This document shows positions 1-7,813 of a stretch of 64,000 nucleotides of DNA, one piece after another; the first letter of the stretch is position 1; each line of letters begins with the position of its first letter. This DNA is from Pseudomonadota bacterium (lineage in GTDB: Bacteria; Pseudomonadota; Gammaproteobacteria; Burkholderiales; Burkholderiaceae_C), in assembly GCA_022566735.1 (NCBI GenBank), contig JADFIG010000006.1, positions 1-64,000 of the forward strand. Direction: 5' to 3'. The notes under the pieces are model-generated. The model made no database searches and was not told the origin of the DNA. It was given only the letters and a program-made list of their open reading frames with translations. Made by a program: the position numbers and the translations under genes.

Positions 1-1551
1 GGCATGGTCGTCCTGGGTGCGTACGATGGCGGGCACCTGCGGCGCATGGGTGTGGACGTGGTCCAGCACCTTGAGCGCACCGGCCACGTCGAGGTAGGTG
101 ATGACCACAGCACTGGCACGCGCCAGCCCGGCGGCCATCAGGGCCTGCAGACGTGCGGCATCGCCATAGACCACGCTGTTGCCCGCGGCGACGGCCTGGC
201 GCACCCGGTCGGGGTCCAGATCCAGCGCCAGATAGGGAATCTTCTCGCCCTCCAGCATGCGCGCCAGGTTCTGGCCGCAACGCCCATAGCCGCAGATGAT
301 CACATGGCCGCTGGTGCCGATGGACTGGCGCGCGATGGTGGTCATCTGCAGCGACTGCTGCAGCCACTCGCTGGACACCAGGCGCAGCACGATGCGGTTG
401 CTGTACATGATGATGAAGGGCGTGGCCAGCATGGACAGCACCATGGACGCCAGCACGGGGTTGAGCATGTCGGCCTCGATCAGGCCGCGCTGGTAGGTCT
501 GGGTCAGCAGCACGAAGCCGAACTCGCCCGCCTGGGTCAGGTACAGGCCCGTGCGCAGTGAGACCCCCATGCTTGCGCCCATGGCCCGCGTCAGCGCCGT
601 GATCAGGAGCAGCTTGAGCAGCAGCGAACAGGCCAGCAACATCAGCACGAAGGGCCAACGTTGCCAGACGATGCTCCAGTCCAGCAGCATGCCGATGGTG
701 ATGAAGAACAGGCCCAGCAGCACGTCGTGGAAGGGGCGGATATCGCTCTCCACCTGATGCTTGTACTCGGTTTCCGCGATCAGCATCCCGGCGACGAAGG
801 CACCCAGCGCCAGGCTCAATCCGGCCAGCTCGGTCAGCCAGGCCAGACCCAGCGTGATCAGCAGCAGGTTGAGCATGAAAAGCTCGTTGTTCTTGTGCCG
901 TGCCACCAGGGTCAGCCAGCGGCGCATGATGCGCTGGCCGCCCATGAGCAGCAGTGCCAGCAGAGCCACGGCCTTGACGAGAGCCAGGCCCAGGGCCTGG
1001 AACATTTCCTGCGCCGGACTGCCCAGAGCGGGGATCAGCACCAGCAGCGGCACCACGGCCAGATCCTGGAACAGCAGAATGCCCATGACCCGCTTGCCGT
1101 GCTCGGATTCCAGCTCCAGACGGTCGGCCATGAGCTTGACCACGATGGCCGTGCTGCTCATGGCCATGACCCCCGCCAGCGCCAGCCCGGCTTGCCAGCT
1201 GATGGACCAGAGCGCCGGAAACAGCAGCTGCAGCACATGGGCGCCTGCCATGGTCAGCATCATGGTCAGCAGCACCTGCAGCAGGCCCAGGCCGAACACA
1301 TGGCGCCGCATGGCGCGCAGCCGCGGCAGGTTGAATTCCAGCCCGATGGCGAACATCAGGAACACGACGCCGAATTCGGCCAGGTGGCTGATGTCCTCCG
1401 AATTCTGGGCCAGGGCCAGCGCGTTGGGGCCGATGACCACGCCCACGGCCAGGTAGCCCAGCATGGGCGGGAGCTTCATCAGCCGGCACAGCACCACGCC
1501 GACGACGGCCGCAAAGAGATAGAGAAGCGTCAGATCGAGCGTGGAGGCCAT
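1..1551 (-). CDS. Kef-type K+/H+ antiporter (CPA2 family), 3' end outside window
   Basis: Inner-membrane cation:proton antiporter of the CPA2 (Kef/YbaL) family, expected to exchange K+ for H+ under nucleotide control. The ATG at 1551 opens a frame that stays open to the window edge, so 517 residues are visible and the C-terminus is missing. Residues 1 to about 380 are a chain of hydrophobic helices starting LDLTLLYLFAAVVG, the exchanger domain. A TrkA-N (RCK) Rossmann domain begins near residue 416, with the nucleotide-binding loop GYGRCG at 421-426 and an acidic strand end (LDLDPDR). The gene is divergent from kdsD, with 80 bp between the two starts. This kef-kdsD-kdsC order is common in Burkholderiales. 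The exact ion and the KefB/KefC/YbaL subtype cannot be decided from the sequence. Confidence 0.9.
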   Translation of the reverse strand, partial: MASTLDLTLLYLFAAVVGVVLCRLMKLPPMLGYLAVGVVIGPNALALAQNSEDISHLAEFGVVFLMFAIGLEFNLPRLRAMRRHVFGLGLLQVLLTMMLTMAGAHVLQLLFPALWSISWQAGLALAGVMAMSSTAIVVKLMADRLELESEHGKRVMGILLFQDLAVVPLLVLIPALGSPAQEMFQALGLALVKAVALLALLLMGGQRIMRRWLTLVARHKNNELFMLNLLLITLGLAWLTELAGLSLALGAFVAGMLIAETEYKHQVESDIRPFHDVLLGLFFITIGMLLDWSIVWQRWPFVLMLLACSLLLKLLLITALTRAMGASMGVSLRTGLYLTQAGEFGFVLLTQTYQRGLIEADMLNPVLASMVLSMLATPFIIMYSNRIVLRLVSSEWLQQSLQMTTIARQSIGTSGHVIICGYGRCGQNLARMLEGEKIPYLALDLDPDRVRQAVAAGNSVVYGDAARLQALMAAGLARASAVVITYLDVAGALKVLDHVHTHAPQVPAIVRTQDDHA

Positions 1552-1631
1552 GTTGTCCCTAGAATCACCCGATCCTAACTGCCGCAGGGTGCCATCGCGA
1601 CAAAGTCGGCGCGGCCCCCCGAAATCTCTCC

Positions 1632-2639
1632 GTGAGCCATTCCCCGTCGTCCGCTGCACCGTCTGCCGTCCTGCTCGACCTGGCCCGCCAGGCCCTGGAC
1701 ATCGAAGCCCGCGCCCTGCAGGAATTGCGCGCACGCCTGGACGGCGAAGCCGGTGCCGCCTTCGCCCGCGCCGTGCAGGCCGTGCTGGGCAGCCGCGGCC
1801 GCGTGGCCGTGATGGGCATGGGCAAGAGCGGCCACGTGGGCCGCAAGATCGCCGCCACGCTGGCCTCCACCGGCACGCCGGCGCTGTTCGTGCACCCGGC
1901 CGAGGCCCACCACGGCGACCTCGGCATGGTCCAGCCGGGCGACGTCGTGCTGGCGATCTCCAACTCCGGCGAAAGCGAGGAGCTCACCGCGCTGCTGCCC
2001 GTGCTCAAGCGCCAGGGCGTCACCCTGATCGCCATGACCGGCAAGCCGGCGTCCTCGCTGGCCCGCCACGCCGACATCGTGCTCGACAGCGCCGTGGCCC
2101 AGGAGGCCTGCCCGCTCAACCTCGCGCCCACCGCCAGCACGACCACGCAGATGGCCCTGGGCGACGCCCTGGCCGTGGTGCTGCTCGACGCCCGCGGCTT
2201 CAAGGCCGAAGACTTCGCGCGCTCCCACCCGGGCGGTTCGCTGGGCCGCAAGCTGCTGACCCACCTGCGCGACGTCATGCGTTCGGGCGATGCCGTGCCC
2301 CGTGTGACCCCCGATGCGGGCTTCGGCGAGGTGATGTCCGAGATGAGCCGCAAGGGCCTGGGCGCCACCGCCGTGGTCGATGCCGAAGGCCGCCTGCTGG
2401 GCATCTTCACCGACGGCGACCTGCGCCGCAAGATCGAGGCCGGCGTGGACCTGCGCGTCCTCCACGCCCGCGAGCTCATGACCGCCTCGCCGCGCACCAT
2501 CCGCGACGACGTGCTCGCCGCCGAAGCCGTGGCCCTGATGGAAGCCCACCGCATCAACACCCTGCTGGTGAGCGATGCCCACGGCCAGCTGGTCGGGGCG
2601 GTCAGCACCAACGACCTGATGCGCGCCAAGGTGATCTGA
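1632..2639 (+). CDS. kdsD: Arabinose-5-phosphate isomerase KdsD/KpsF
   Basis: Cytoplasmic enzyme converting D-ribulose 5-phosphate to D-arabinose 5-phosphate, the first step towards Kdo of LPS. The 335 residues match the family length (about 328). Order: an N-terminal SIS sugar-isomerase domain (about residues 40-170, with GMGKSGHVGRKIA and the phosphate-binding ISNSGESEE), then two CBS domains (about 215-335, with IFTDGDLRR and a final VSTNDLMRAK). The start is GTG at 1632; no in-frame ATG gives a full SIS domain. kdsC follows 23 nt after the stop, so the two are probably co-transcribed with lptC. Confidence 0.95.
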   Translation: MSHSPSSAAPSAVLLDLARQALDIEARALQELRARLDGEAGAAFARAVQAVLGSRGRVAVMGMGKSGHVGRKIAATLASTGTPALFVHPAEAHHGDLGMVQPGDVVLAISNSGESEELTALLPVLKRQGVTLIAMTGKPASSLARHADIVLDSAVAQEACPLNLAPTASTTTQMALGDALAVVLLDARGFKAEDFARSHPGGSLGRKLLTHLRDVMRSGDAVPRVTPDAGFGEVMSEMSRKGLGATAVVDAEGRLLGIFTDGDLRRKIEAGVDLRVLHARELMTASPRTIRDDVLAAEAVALMEAHRINTLLVSDAHGQLVGAVSTNDLMRAKVI

Positions 2640-2662
2640 CCCGAGCCCAAGAAAGCGCCGCC

Positions 2663-3268
2663 ATGCGAGCCCTGACCCCGTCCCTGTCCTTCCCCGCGGC
2701 CCTGCGCCACCACGCGCAAGGCATCCGCGCGGCCATCTTCGACGTCGACGGCGTGCTCACCGACGGCACCCTGTTCATCAGCGAAGCCGGCGAGACCCTC
2801 AAGGCCTTCCACGCCCTCGACGGCCACGGCCTCAAGCTGCTGGCCCAGGGTGGCATCACGCCCATCGTCATCACCGGCCGCGATTCGCCCGCGGTGCGCC
2901 GCCGCCTGAAGGACCTCGGCCTCGTGCATGCCGTGTTCGGCGCCCATGACAAGCTGGCCGCCGCCGAGCCGCTGCTGGCGCAGTCCGGCCTGGCGTGGTC
3001 GCAGGTGGCGGTGATGGGCGACGACTGGCCCGACCTGCCCCTGCTGGTGCGCGCCGGCCTGGCCGTGGCGCCGGCCAATGCCCATGCCGAGGTCAAGGCC
3101 GTGGCCCACCACGTCAGCCAGCTCAAGGGCGGGCAGGGTGCCGCGCGCGAGTGCTGCGACCTGCTGCTGTGGGCCACGGGCTGCTACGAGGCCTTGCTGC
3201 ACGGCCACCTGGAGACGCTCGACACCAATGTCCCCGCGGCGCAAGCGCGCCCTGGAGCGCAGCCATGA
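2663..3268 (+). CDS. kdsC: Kdo-8-phosphate phosphatase KdsC
   Basis: HAD-superfamily phosphatase removing phosphate from Kdo-8-phosphate to give Kdo for LPS inner core. It has 201 residues against about 188 in E. coli. The nucleophile motif FDVDGVLTDG starts at F26, with D27 and D29 as the catalytic aspartates. ITGRDSPAVRRR holds the motif II Thr region, and MGDDWPDLPLL is the motif III/IV acidic pair. There is no large cap domain, as expected for this tetrameric C0-type HAD. The ATG at 2663 is chosen because it begins just before the conserved HAD strand. The stop overlaps the lptC start as ATGA (3265-3268), which suggests translational coupling. Confidence 0.95.
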   Translation: MRALTPSLSFPAALRHHAQGIRAAIFDVDGVLTDGTLFISEAGETLKAFHALDGHGLKLLAQGGITPIVITGRDSPAVRRRLKDLGLVHAVFGAHDKLAAAEPLLAQSGLAWSQVAVMGDDWPDLPLLVRAGLAVAPANAHAEVKAVAHHVSQLKGGQGAARECCDLLLWATGCYEALLHGHLETLDTNVPAAQARPGAQP

Positions 3269-3909
3269 GCGCCGCCCATCGCGGACCCGACTGGCTGGCG
3301 CGCCTGCAATCGGCCCTGCCGCTGGCGGTCGCTGCCGGCCTGGCGGGCTTTTCGTGGTGGCTGGTGTCCTCGTCGCCGGCGCCGCGCCAGTCGGTGCAGC
3401 AGGCCCGGGCCGATGACCGCCCCGATTACATCCTCCACCACGCCCGCATCGCCCGCTTCGACGAGCGCGGCCGCCTTGAGGCCGTGATGGACGGCGACAC
3501 CATGCGCCACCGGCCGGTGTCGAACGCGATGGAAGTCGATGCCATGGTGCTGTCGGCCCGCCATGCCGATGGCCGCAGCCTGCACGCCACGGCGCAGCGC
3601 GGCGAATGGGTGGAACCGACGGGCATGGTCACCCTCAGCGGTGGAGCCGATGTGCGCATGATGCCCGCGCCGGGCACGGCGAGCGCCTCGGGCGAGGCGG
3701 GCACCGGCCTGCGCCCCGGCACCACGCGCGTGGTGGGCGAGGGCCTGAGCCTGGACACCCGGGGCCGCGTGGTGACGTCGACCCTGCCCGTGACGATGAC
3801 CCAGGATGGCAGCGAAGTCCGCGGCCAGACCCTCCGGCACGACGACGTGGCCGGGCTGACCCAGCTGGGTGGGCGGGTGCACGGCCGGCTGGAGAGCCGA
3901 CCGCGCTGA
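3265..3909 (+). CDS. lptC: LPS export protein LptC
   Basis: Single-pass inner-membrane component of the Lpt bridge that passes LPS from LptB2FG to periplasmic LptA. The 214 residues are in the normal range. One transmembrane segment lies at about residues 18-35 (LPLAVAAGLAGFSWWLV), followed by a periplasmic beta-rich domain starting DDRPDYILHHARIARFDERG, typical of LptC. A short Ala/Gly/Pro-rich insertion sits around residues 132-150. It overlaps kdsC by 4 nt. Unusually, lptA and lptB do not follow: the next gene is convergent (see findings). Identification rests on family pattern and operon context. Confidence 0.88.
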   Translation: MSAAHRGPDWLARLQSALPLAVAAGLAGFSWWLVSSSPAPRQSVQQARADDRPDYILHHARIARFDERGRLEAVMDGDTMRHRPVSNAMEVDAMVLSARHADGRSLHATAQRGEWVEPTGMVTLSGGADVRMMPAPGTASASGEAGTGLRPGTTRVVGEGLSLDTRGRVVTSTLPVTMTQDGSEVRGQTLRHDDVAGLTQLGGRVHGRLESRPR

Positions 3910-3933
3910 GTTCAGGCGAGCGGGGGGCTCGGC

Positions 3934-4419
3934 TCAGTCGTGACCGTGGCCCTTGCCATGGCCGCGACCACGACCGCGGCCCGGACCGTCATCGCGGTCG
4001 CCCCGGTCGTCACGGCGGTAGCGTTCGTCGCGGCCATGGTCATGGCGGTCGTGATCGTGGTCGTAGCGGTCACCGTAGGCGGGCGGGCGCTCGCGCAGGA
4101 AATACACCGGCTGGCCGCAGGCGTTGTACTGGCCGCAGTAGCGACCCCAGTTCTTGGAGTGGCCCGGCGGCACGAACATGTAGATGGGACGCTGGCGGGC
4201 GCCGTAGGGCGACTGCTGGATGATGACCGGCTGCGGGTAGAGCAGCACCGGGGGTTGGTCGCCGAGGTCCACGCGGCCATAGAAGCCGGGTTGGCTGACG
4301 CTGACGCTGACACCGACGTTGGTGTTGGCTTGCGCTGCAGACACAGCGCCCAGCAGGCCCCATGCGGTTGTGGCGGCCATGGCGGCCAGGCGGGTCAGGG
4401 AGTTCCGGGAAATCGACAT
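3934..4419 (-). CDS. Secreted His/Asp/Arg-rich hypothetical protein
   Basis: Unrecognised function. The 161-residue product starts at ATG 4419, preceded by AGGA at good spacing. An upstream ATG at 4521 would bury the signal peptide and is rejected. Residues 1-31 form a signal peptide ending AVSAAQA, so the protein is exported. The middle holds PQPVIIQQSP and a conserved-looking GRYCGQYNACGQPVYFL with two Cys that could pair in the periplasm. From about residue 112 the tail is a charged run of D, H, R and G (DHDHDRHDHGRDERY), able in principle to bind metal or nucleic acid. Similar small periplasmic proteins are frequent in Burkholderiales genomes, but no role is known to me. Confidence 0.75.
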   Translation of the reverse strand: MSISRNSLTRLAAMAATTAWGLLGAVSAAQANTNVGVSVSVSQPGFYGRVDLGDQPPVLLYPQPVIIQQSPYGARQRPIYMFVPPGHSKNWGRYCGQYNACGQPVYFLRERPPAYGDRYDHDHDRHDHGRDERYRRDDRGDRDDGPGRGRGRGHGKGHGHD

Positions 4420-4544
4420 GGTGTGATCCTGCAAGTGCCTGCAGCGCGGGGCCGCAGGCGTTGACAACATGAAGCCGACATTCTGCAAGAGAGGGCGCGG
4501 CCCCGGGTTTCCAGATGTCATGGCCCTGTCTTAACGCCCCAGGC

Positions 4545-4575
4545 AAACAAAAAGGCGACACCGCCGGGTGTCGCC
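4545..4575 (-). terminator. Rho-independent terminator of the RNA-binding protein gene
   Basis: On the minus strand the arm GGCGACACC (4567-4575) pairs with GGTGTCGCC (4554-4562) around a 4-nt loop, followed by CTTTTTGTTT-type U-rich sequence (4545-4553). It lies about 60 nt past the stop of the gene at 4637. Confidence 0.85.
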
Positions 4576-4636
4576 TCCGTGAAGATGTGCAAGCGTGGGA
4601 TTCAGGCTTGCCTCATCTTGATGATCCGTGGCGGGA

Positions 4637-5071
4637 TCAGTAGCCGCCGCGGCCGTAGCCACCGCCGCCGTCGCCACGGCCACCGCCGTAGCCGCCACCG
4701 CCGCCTTCGCGACGGCCACCACCGTAGCCACCGCCACCGCCGCCGCCTTCACGGCGACCGCCGCCGAAGCCGCCACCGCCATTGCCACCACCGTAGGGGC
4801 TGCGGAAGCCAGCGGGACGCTCTTCGCGGGGGCGGGCTTCGTTCACGACGACAGCGCGGCCAGCCACGGGTTGGCCGTTCAGGCCGTTGATGGCGGCTTG
4901 CGCTTCAGCGTCAGAGCCCATTTCGACGAAACCGAAGCCCTTGGAGCGGCCAGTTTCGCGGTCCATCATGACCTTGGCAGAAGTGACGGCGCCGAAGGGA
5001 GAGAAAGCGTCTTGCAGATCCTGATCGCGCACGCTGTAGGCCAGGTTGCCCACATAAAGTTTGTTGCCCAC
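4637..5071 (-). CDS. RRM RNA-binding protein with Gly-rich tail
   Basis: Small RNA-binding protein of the bacterial Rbp/cold-inducible type, presumed to bind single-stranded RNA in the cytoplasm. It has 144 residues. One RRM domain spans residues 2-82, with RNP2 LYVGNL at 5-10 and RNP1 KGFGFVE at 44-50. Residues from about 94 to the end are an RGG/GGY-type low-complexity tail, nearly all Gly, Arg and Tyr. The start is GTG at 5069-5071, supported by AAAGGGG upstream and by the conserved beginning MGNKLYVGNL. The leader on this strand runs through AT-richer sequence (about 5080-5250), unusual for the window and in keeping with a cold-shock type 5' UTR. That regulatory reading is inference. Confidence 0.92.
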   Translation of the reverse strand: MGNKLYVGNLAYSVRDQDLQDAFSPFGAVTSAKVMMDRETGRSKGFGFVEMGSDAEAQAAINGLNGQPVAGRAVVVNEARPREERPAGFRSPYGGGNGGGGFGGGRREGGGGGGGYGGGRREGGGGGYGGGRGDGGGGYGRGGY

Positions 5072-5268
5072 GAGAGAGCCCCTTTCAAAGTAACAAAGTA
5101 ACCATGTGGAGCTTCAACCCATCAGGACCCATTCCAAAGACGGTGCCGCTTCCAGACACAGACCGAACCATTATGGGTGAAGCCCAGGGGTTCGACCAGC
5201 GTTTTGCACCCTAATTTTTGAATGGATGTCAACCATTGATGCGCATGTGGCGGGGAACCCGCAGGTTT

Positions 5269-5290
5269 TCATAGGGGCTAGCCCCTATGA
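5269..5290. promoter_or_regulatory. 22-bp perfect palindrome
   Basis: The half-site TCATAGGGGCT (5269-5279) is followed directly by its exact reverse complement, with no loop. It lies in the divergent region between the RNA-binding protein gene and the membrane protein gene, 74 bp before the latter's start. With no loop and no U-run it looks more like an operator for a dimeric regulator than a terminator. Confidence 0.5.
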
Positions 5291-5338
5291 TCGGCCCTCA
5301 TTTAGCCATTGTCGTGGGGGGGTGAAGGCTGTTTTGCC

Positions 5339-5354
5339 CCCCGCGCGAGCGGGG
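5339..5354 (+). promoter_or_regulatory. GC hairpin over the presumed ribosome-binding site
   Basis: CCCCGC (5339-5344) and GCGGGG (5349-5354) form a 6-bp stem with a GCGA loop. The 3' arm contains the only purine-rich stretch before the ATG at 5364, so folding could hide the ribosome-binding site. Seen in sequence; the regulatory role is inference. Confidence 0.3.
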
Positions 5355-5363
5355 ATTGACGCC

Positions 5364-6326
5364 ATGCCCACCACACCGCCCCTGACCGAGTCCCCGCCTG
5401 CCGCCGTGGCGCGGCCGCGCCGTTTCGATTGGTGGCAGGCGCTGGTGCGGGTGCTGTCGAGCATCGAGGCGGTGCGCGATGGCCGCGCCATGTACGTCCT
5501 GCTGGCGGCGTTCTGCGGGGCCGGCCTGGCGACGGCCTCGGCGATGGCCTCCTTCGGGCGGGGGCAACTCCCCTGGGCCATCGGCCAGGGCGCGGCGGCC
5601 TTGTTCATCCTGTTTTACGGGGCCAACGCGGCCGGCCTGCTGCTGATGGACCGTGCCATGGGGCGGCCGCCGCGGGATGTGGCCGACGCCATCGTCGATG
5701 CGCTGGGCATCGGCCACCGGGTGCTGCTGGCCCTGGCGACGATGCTGCTGCTGGCGCTGTGCCTGGCCGGCGGCCTGCTGGGGCTGTACTGGCTGAGCGG
5801 CTTGCCGGGCATCGGGCCGTGGTTGTTCGTGTTGGTGGTGCCGGTCACGGTGCTGATCATCGGGCTGGCGGCGCTGGCCGCGGTGGCCGTGGTCGCGCCC
5901 CTGACCGGCCCGACGGTGTGGGCCGGGGCGCCATCCCGGCAGGCGGTCCGCACCTTGCTGCGCCTGGTCCGTGAGCGCCTCTTGCACGCGGCCGTGCTGG
6001 TGGGGGCCTTGAGCCTGGCCACCGGCGTGGTCGGTGCGGCCACCAGCGCCATGGTGCTGCTGGGCGGGCGGGTCATGGCCGAGGCCTCGGTGTTCATGCT
6101 CGGGGTGGACATCCCGCCCGAGGCCTTGATGGCCGGCCTGTTCGGGCGCACGGTGCAGATCGCCAACGTGGCGGCCGTGCCGGCCAAGGCGCTGGGCTAC
6201 ATCTCCGCGGCCACGGTGGGCGGCGGCATGGTGTTCGCGCTGGCGCTGGTGCTGCCCACGCTGGTCTACCTGCGCGGGGTCTGCGAGGTCTACCTGGCTT
6301 TGCGCGCGGCCGAGGCCGAGCACTGA
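5364..6326 (+). CDS. Six-helix integral membrane protein of unknown function
   Basis: Not recognised. The 320 residues include a cytoplasmic N-terminus rich in Pro (TPPLTESPPAAVARPRR) and about six hydrophobic segments: AMYVLLAAFCGAGLATASAM, LFILFYGANAAGLLLM, VLLALATMLLLALCLAGG, WLFVLVVPVTVLIIGLAAL, LLHAAVLVGALSLATGVVG and GGMVFALALVLPTLVYL. A possible amphipathic stretch lies between helices 5 and 6. The ATG at 5364 is preferred over an upstream ATG at 5226, which would run through the palindrome and lacks coding character. The gene stands alone on its strand and is convergent with the SDR gene 10 nt away. An inner-membrane location is certain from the hydropathy; the role is not. Confidence 0.8.
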   Translation: MPTTPPLTESPPAAVARPRRFDWWQALVRVLSSIEAVRDGRAMYVLLAAFCGAGLATASAMASFGRGQLPWAIGQGAAALFILFYGANAAGLLLMDRAMGRPPRDVADAIVDALGIGHRVLLALATMLLLALCLAGGLLGLYWLSGLPGIGPWLFVLVVPVTVLIIGLAALAAVAVVAPLTGPTVWAGAPSRQAVRTLLRLVRERLLHAAVLVGALSLATGVVGAATSAMVLLGGRVMAEASVFMLGVDIPPEALMAGLFGRTVQIANVAAVPAKALGYISAATVGGGMVFALALVLPTLVYLRGVCEVYLALRAAEAEH

Positions 6327-6335
6327 GCCCTGCGC

Positions 6336-7181
6336 TCAGAAGTGCGAGAGGTAGCCGCCGTCCACGGCCAGCGTCTGCCCGGTCACGTAGCTGGCGGCAC
6401 TGCTGGCCAAGAAGACCACGGCCCCGGCGATTTCCTGCGGACGGCCCCAGCGGCCCAGGGAGGTGCGCCTTGACAGCCACTGCGCCACGTCGGCATCGGC
6501 CACCATCCTGGCATTGGCTTCGGTGGCGAAGTAGCCGGGCGCCACGGCGTTGACGGTGATGCCGCGCGGACCCAGCTCCGCGGCCAGGGCCCGGGTGGCG
6601 GCGTCGAGCCCGCCCTTGGCCACGGTGTAGGCCACGTCGCCGGCGCGCGAGATGGGCCCGGCGATCGAGGTGATGTTGACGATGCGGGCGCGGCCGGAGG
6701 CACAGGCGCCGCCCTCGGCCATCAGCTGGGCGGCCTCGCGCGCCAGGGCCAGGGGCGCGACCAGGTTGGTGTCGAGCAGGCGGCGGATGTCGTCGAGCGC
6801 GAAGTCGTCCAGGGCGCGGCGGTCGCGCTGCCCGACGTTGTTGACGAGGATGTCGAGCCCGCCATGCAGGGCGCGCAAGCGTGCCAGGGCGGCCTGGCGT
6901 GCGCCGTCGTCGGCGATGTCGAAGGGCAGGGTGCCGACGGGATGGGCGGCGTGCGTGGCCGAGACCTCCGCGCGGATGCGCCGGGCCGCGACCTGCAGGG
7001 CGGCTTCGTCGCGGCCGTTGAGCCAGACGTGGGCACCGGCCTGCGCCAGGCCCAGCGCGATCTCGAAGCCCAGGCCGCGCGCGGCCCCGCTGACCAGGGC
7101 GATGCGGCCGTCGAGGCGGAAGGGGTGGGCGCCGGGGCTGAGGGTGGGGCTGGGGGTGTCGTTCGGGGTCGGTGCGGCCAT
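6336..7181 (-). CDS. SDR-family NAD(P)-dependent oxidoreductase
   Basis: Classical short-chain dehydrogenase/reductase, cytoplasmic, 281 residues. It has the Rossmann glycine motif SGAARGLGFE, the NNVG motif (ILVNNVGQRD), the catalytic Ser in VNITSIAG, the Tyr/Lys pair in YTVAKGG, and the C-terminal VTGQTLAVDGGYLSHF typical of gluconate 5-dehydrogenase/3-oxoacyl reductase-like SDRs. NGRDE after strand 2 suggests NADP preference. The substrate cannot be assigned. The ATG at 7181 gives a Thr/Pro-rich leader of about 20 residues before the domain. Its start lies 60 bp from that of the divergent ychJ-like gene. Confidence 0.9.
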   Translation of the reverse strand: MAAPTPNDTPSPTLSPGAHPFRLDGRIALVSGAARGLGFEIALGLAQAGAHVWLNGRDEAALQVAARRIRAEVSATHAAHPVGTLPFDIADDGARQAALARLRALHGGLDILVNNVGQRDRRALDDFALDDIRRLLDTNLVAPLALAREAAQLMAEGGACASGRARIVNITSIAGPISRAGDVAYTVAKGGLDAATRALAAELGPRGITVNAVAPGYFATEANARMVADADVAQWLSRRTSLGRWGRPQEIAGAVVFLASSAASYVTGQTLAVDGGYLSHF

Positions 7182-7241
7182 GCCATGATTGTGCGCGCGC
7201 CCCGGGTGCGCCTTGCCGACCCGAACCTTGTCTTGCAGTCC

Positions 7242-7661
7242 ATGGCCTCGTCCACCGATCCGTCCCCCTTGTCGCCCGACGCCCCTTGCCCCTGTGGGCG
7301 GGGCCCGCGCTACGCCGACTGTTGCGGGCGCTACCACGCGGGCCCGCTGCACTTGCTGGCGCCGGATCCGGAGTCCCTCATGCGCTCGCGCTACAGCGCC
7401 TTCGTGCTGGACCTGCGCGACTACCTGATGGCGACCTGGCACCCCGACCACCGTCCTGACGCCATCGGGCCTCCTGAGGCTGGCTTGCGCTGGCTGGGGC
7501 TGGAGGTGAAGTCGGTGCGGTTGAACGGCCCCGATGCGGGCGAGGTCAGCTTCGTGGCGCGCAGCAAGCTGGACGGGCGGGCCCACCGCCTGGTGGAGCG
7601 CAGCGCTTTCGTGCGTGAAGGCGGGCGCTGGCTGTACACCCGGGCCCTGGACGCGGCCTGA
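7242..7661 (+). CDS. YchJ-family (UPF0225) SEC-C protein
   Basis: Small cytoplasmic protein of the YchJ family, 139 residues from ATG 7242. An in-frame ATG at 7185 would add 19 unconserved residues and overlap the SDR promoter region. The N-terminal SEC-C-type zinc motif CPCGRGPRYADCCG is followed by the NTF2-like YchJ domain (LMRSRYSAFVL, YLMATWHP, VSFVARSK, RSAFVREGGRWLY). The molecular role of the family is unsettled. Confidence 0.9.
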   Translation: MASSTDPSPLSPDAPCPCGRGPRYADCCGRYHAGPLHLLAPDPESLMRSRYSAFVLDLRDYLMATWHPDHRPDAIGPPEAGLRWLGLEVKSVRLNGPDAGEVSFVARSKLDGRAHRLVERSAFVREGGRWLYTRALDAA

Positions 7662-7728
7662 CGTTGGCGCGGTGCCCCGGGTGTGCGGGGGTGATCCCGA
7701 GGGGTTTAACGCGACCCGAAAGGGCTTC

Positions 7729-7748
7729 CCCGGGCGACAAGGCCCGGG
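7729..7748 (+). terminator. Weak hairpin after the ychJ-like gene
   Basis: CCCGGGC (7729-7735) pairs with GCCCGGG (7742-7748) around GACAAG. Only CTTCTC follows, so a U-run is poor. Possible terminator, or an RNA fold before the hydroxylase gene. Confidence 0.25.
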
Positions 7749-7813
7749 CTTCTCACTAAGGTGGCGGGCACCGCTTGTTGGACCCGCAGCCCGCCCACGC
7801 GAGGAAGCCCGCC

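Noticed and set aside
1824-1840. CACGTG sequence in kdsD (GGCCACGTGGGC) as a further parS
   Set aside because: Only the central hexamer and adjacent base match; the GTTT/AAAC arms are absent.
4637-4790. Dense GCC/ACC repeat as a microsatellite
   Set aside because: It encodes the Gly/Arg tail of the RRM protein and keeps the reading frame.
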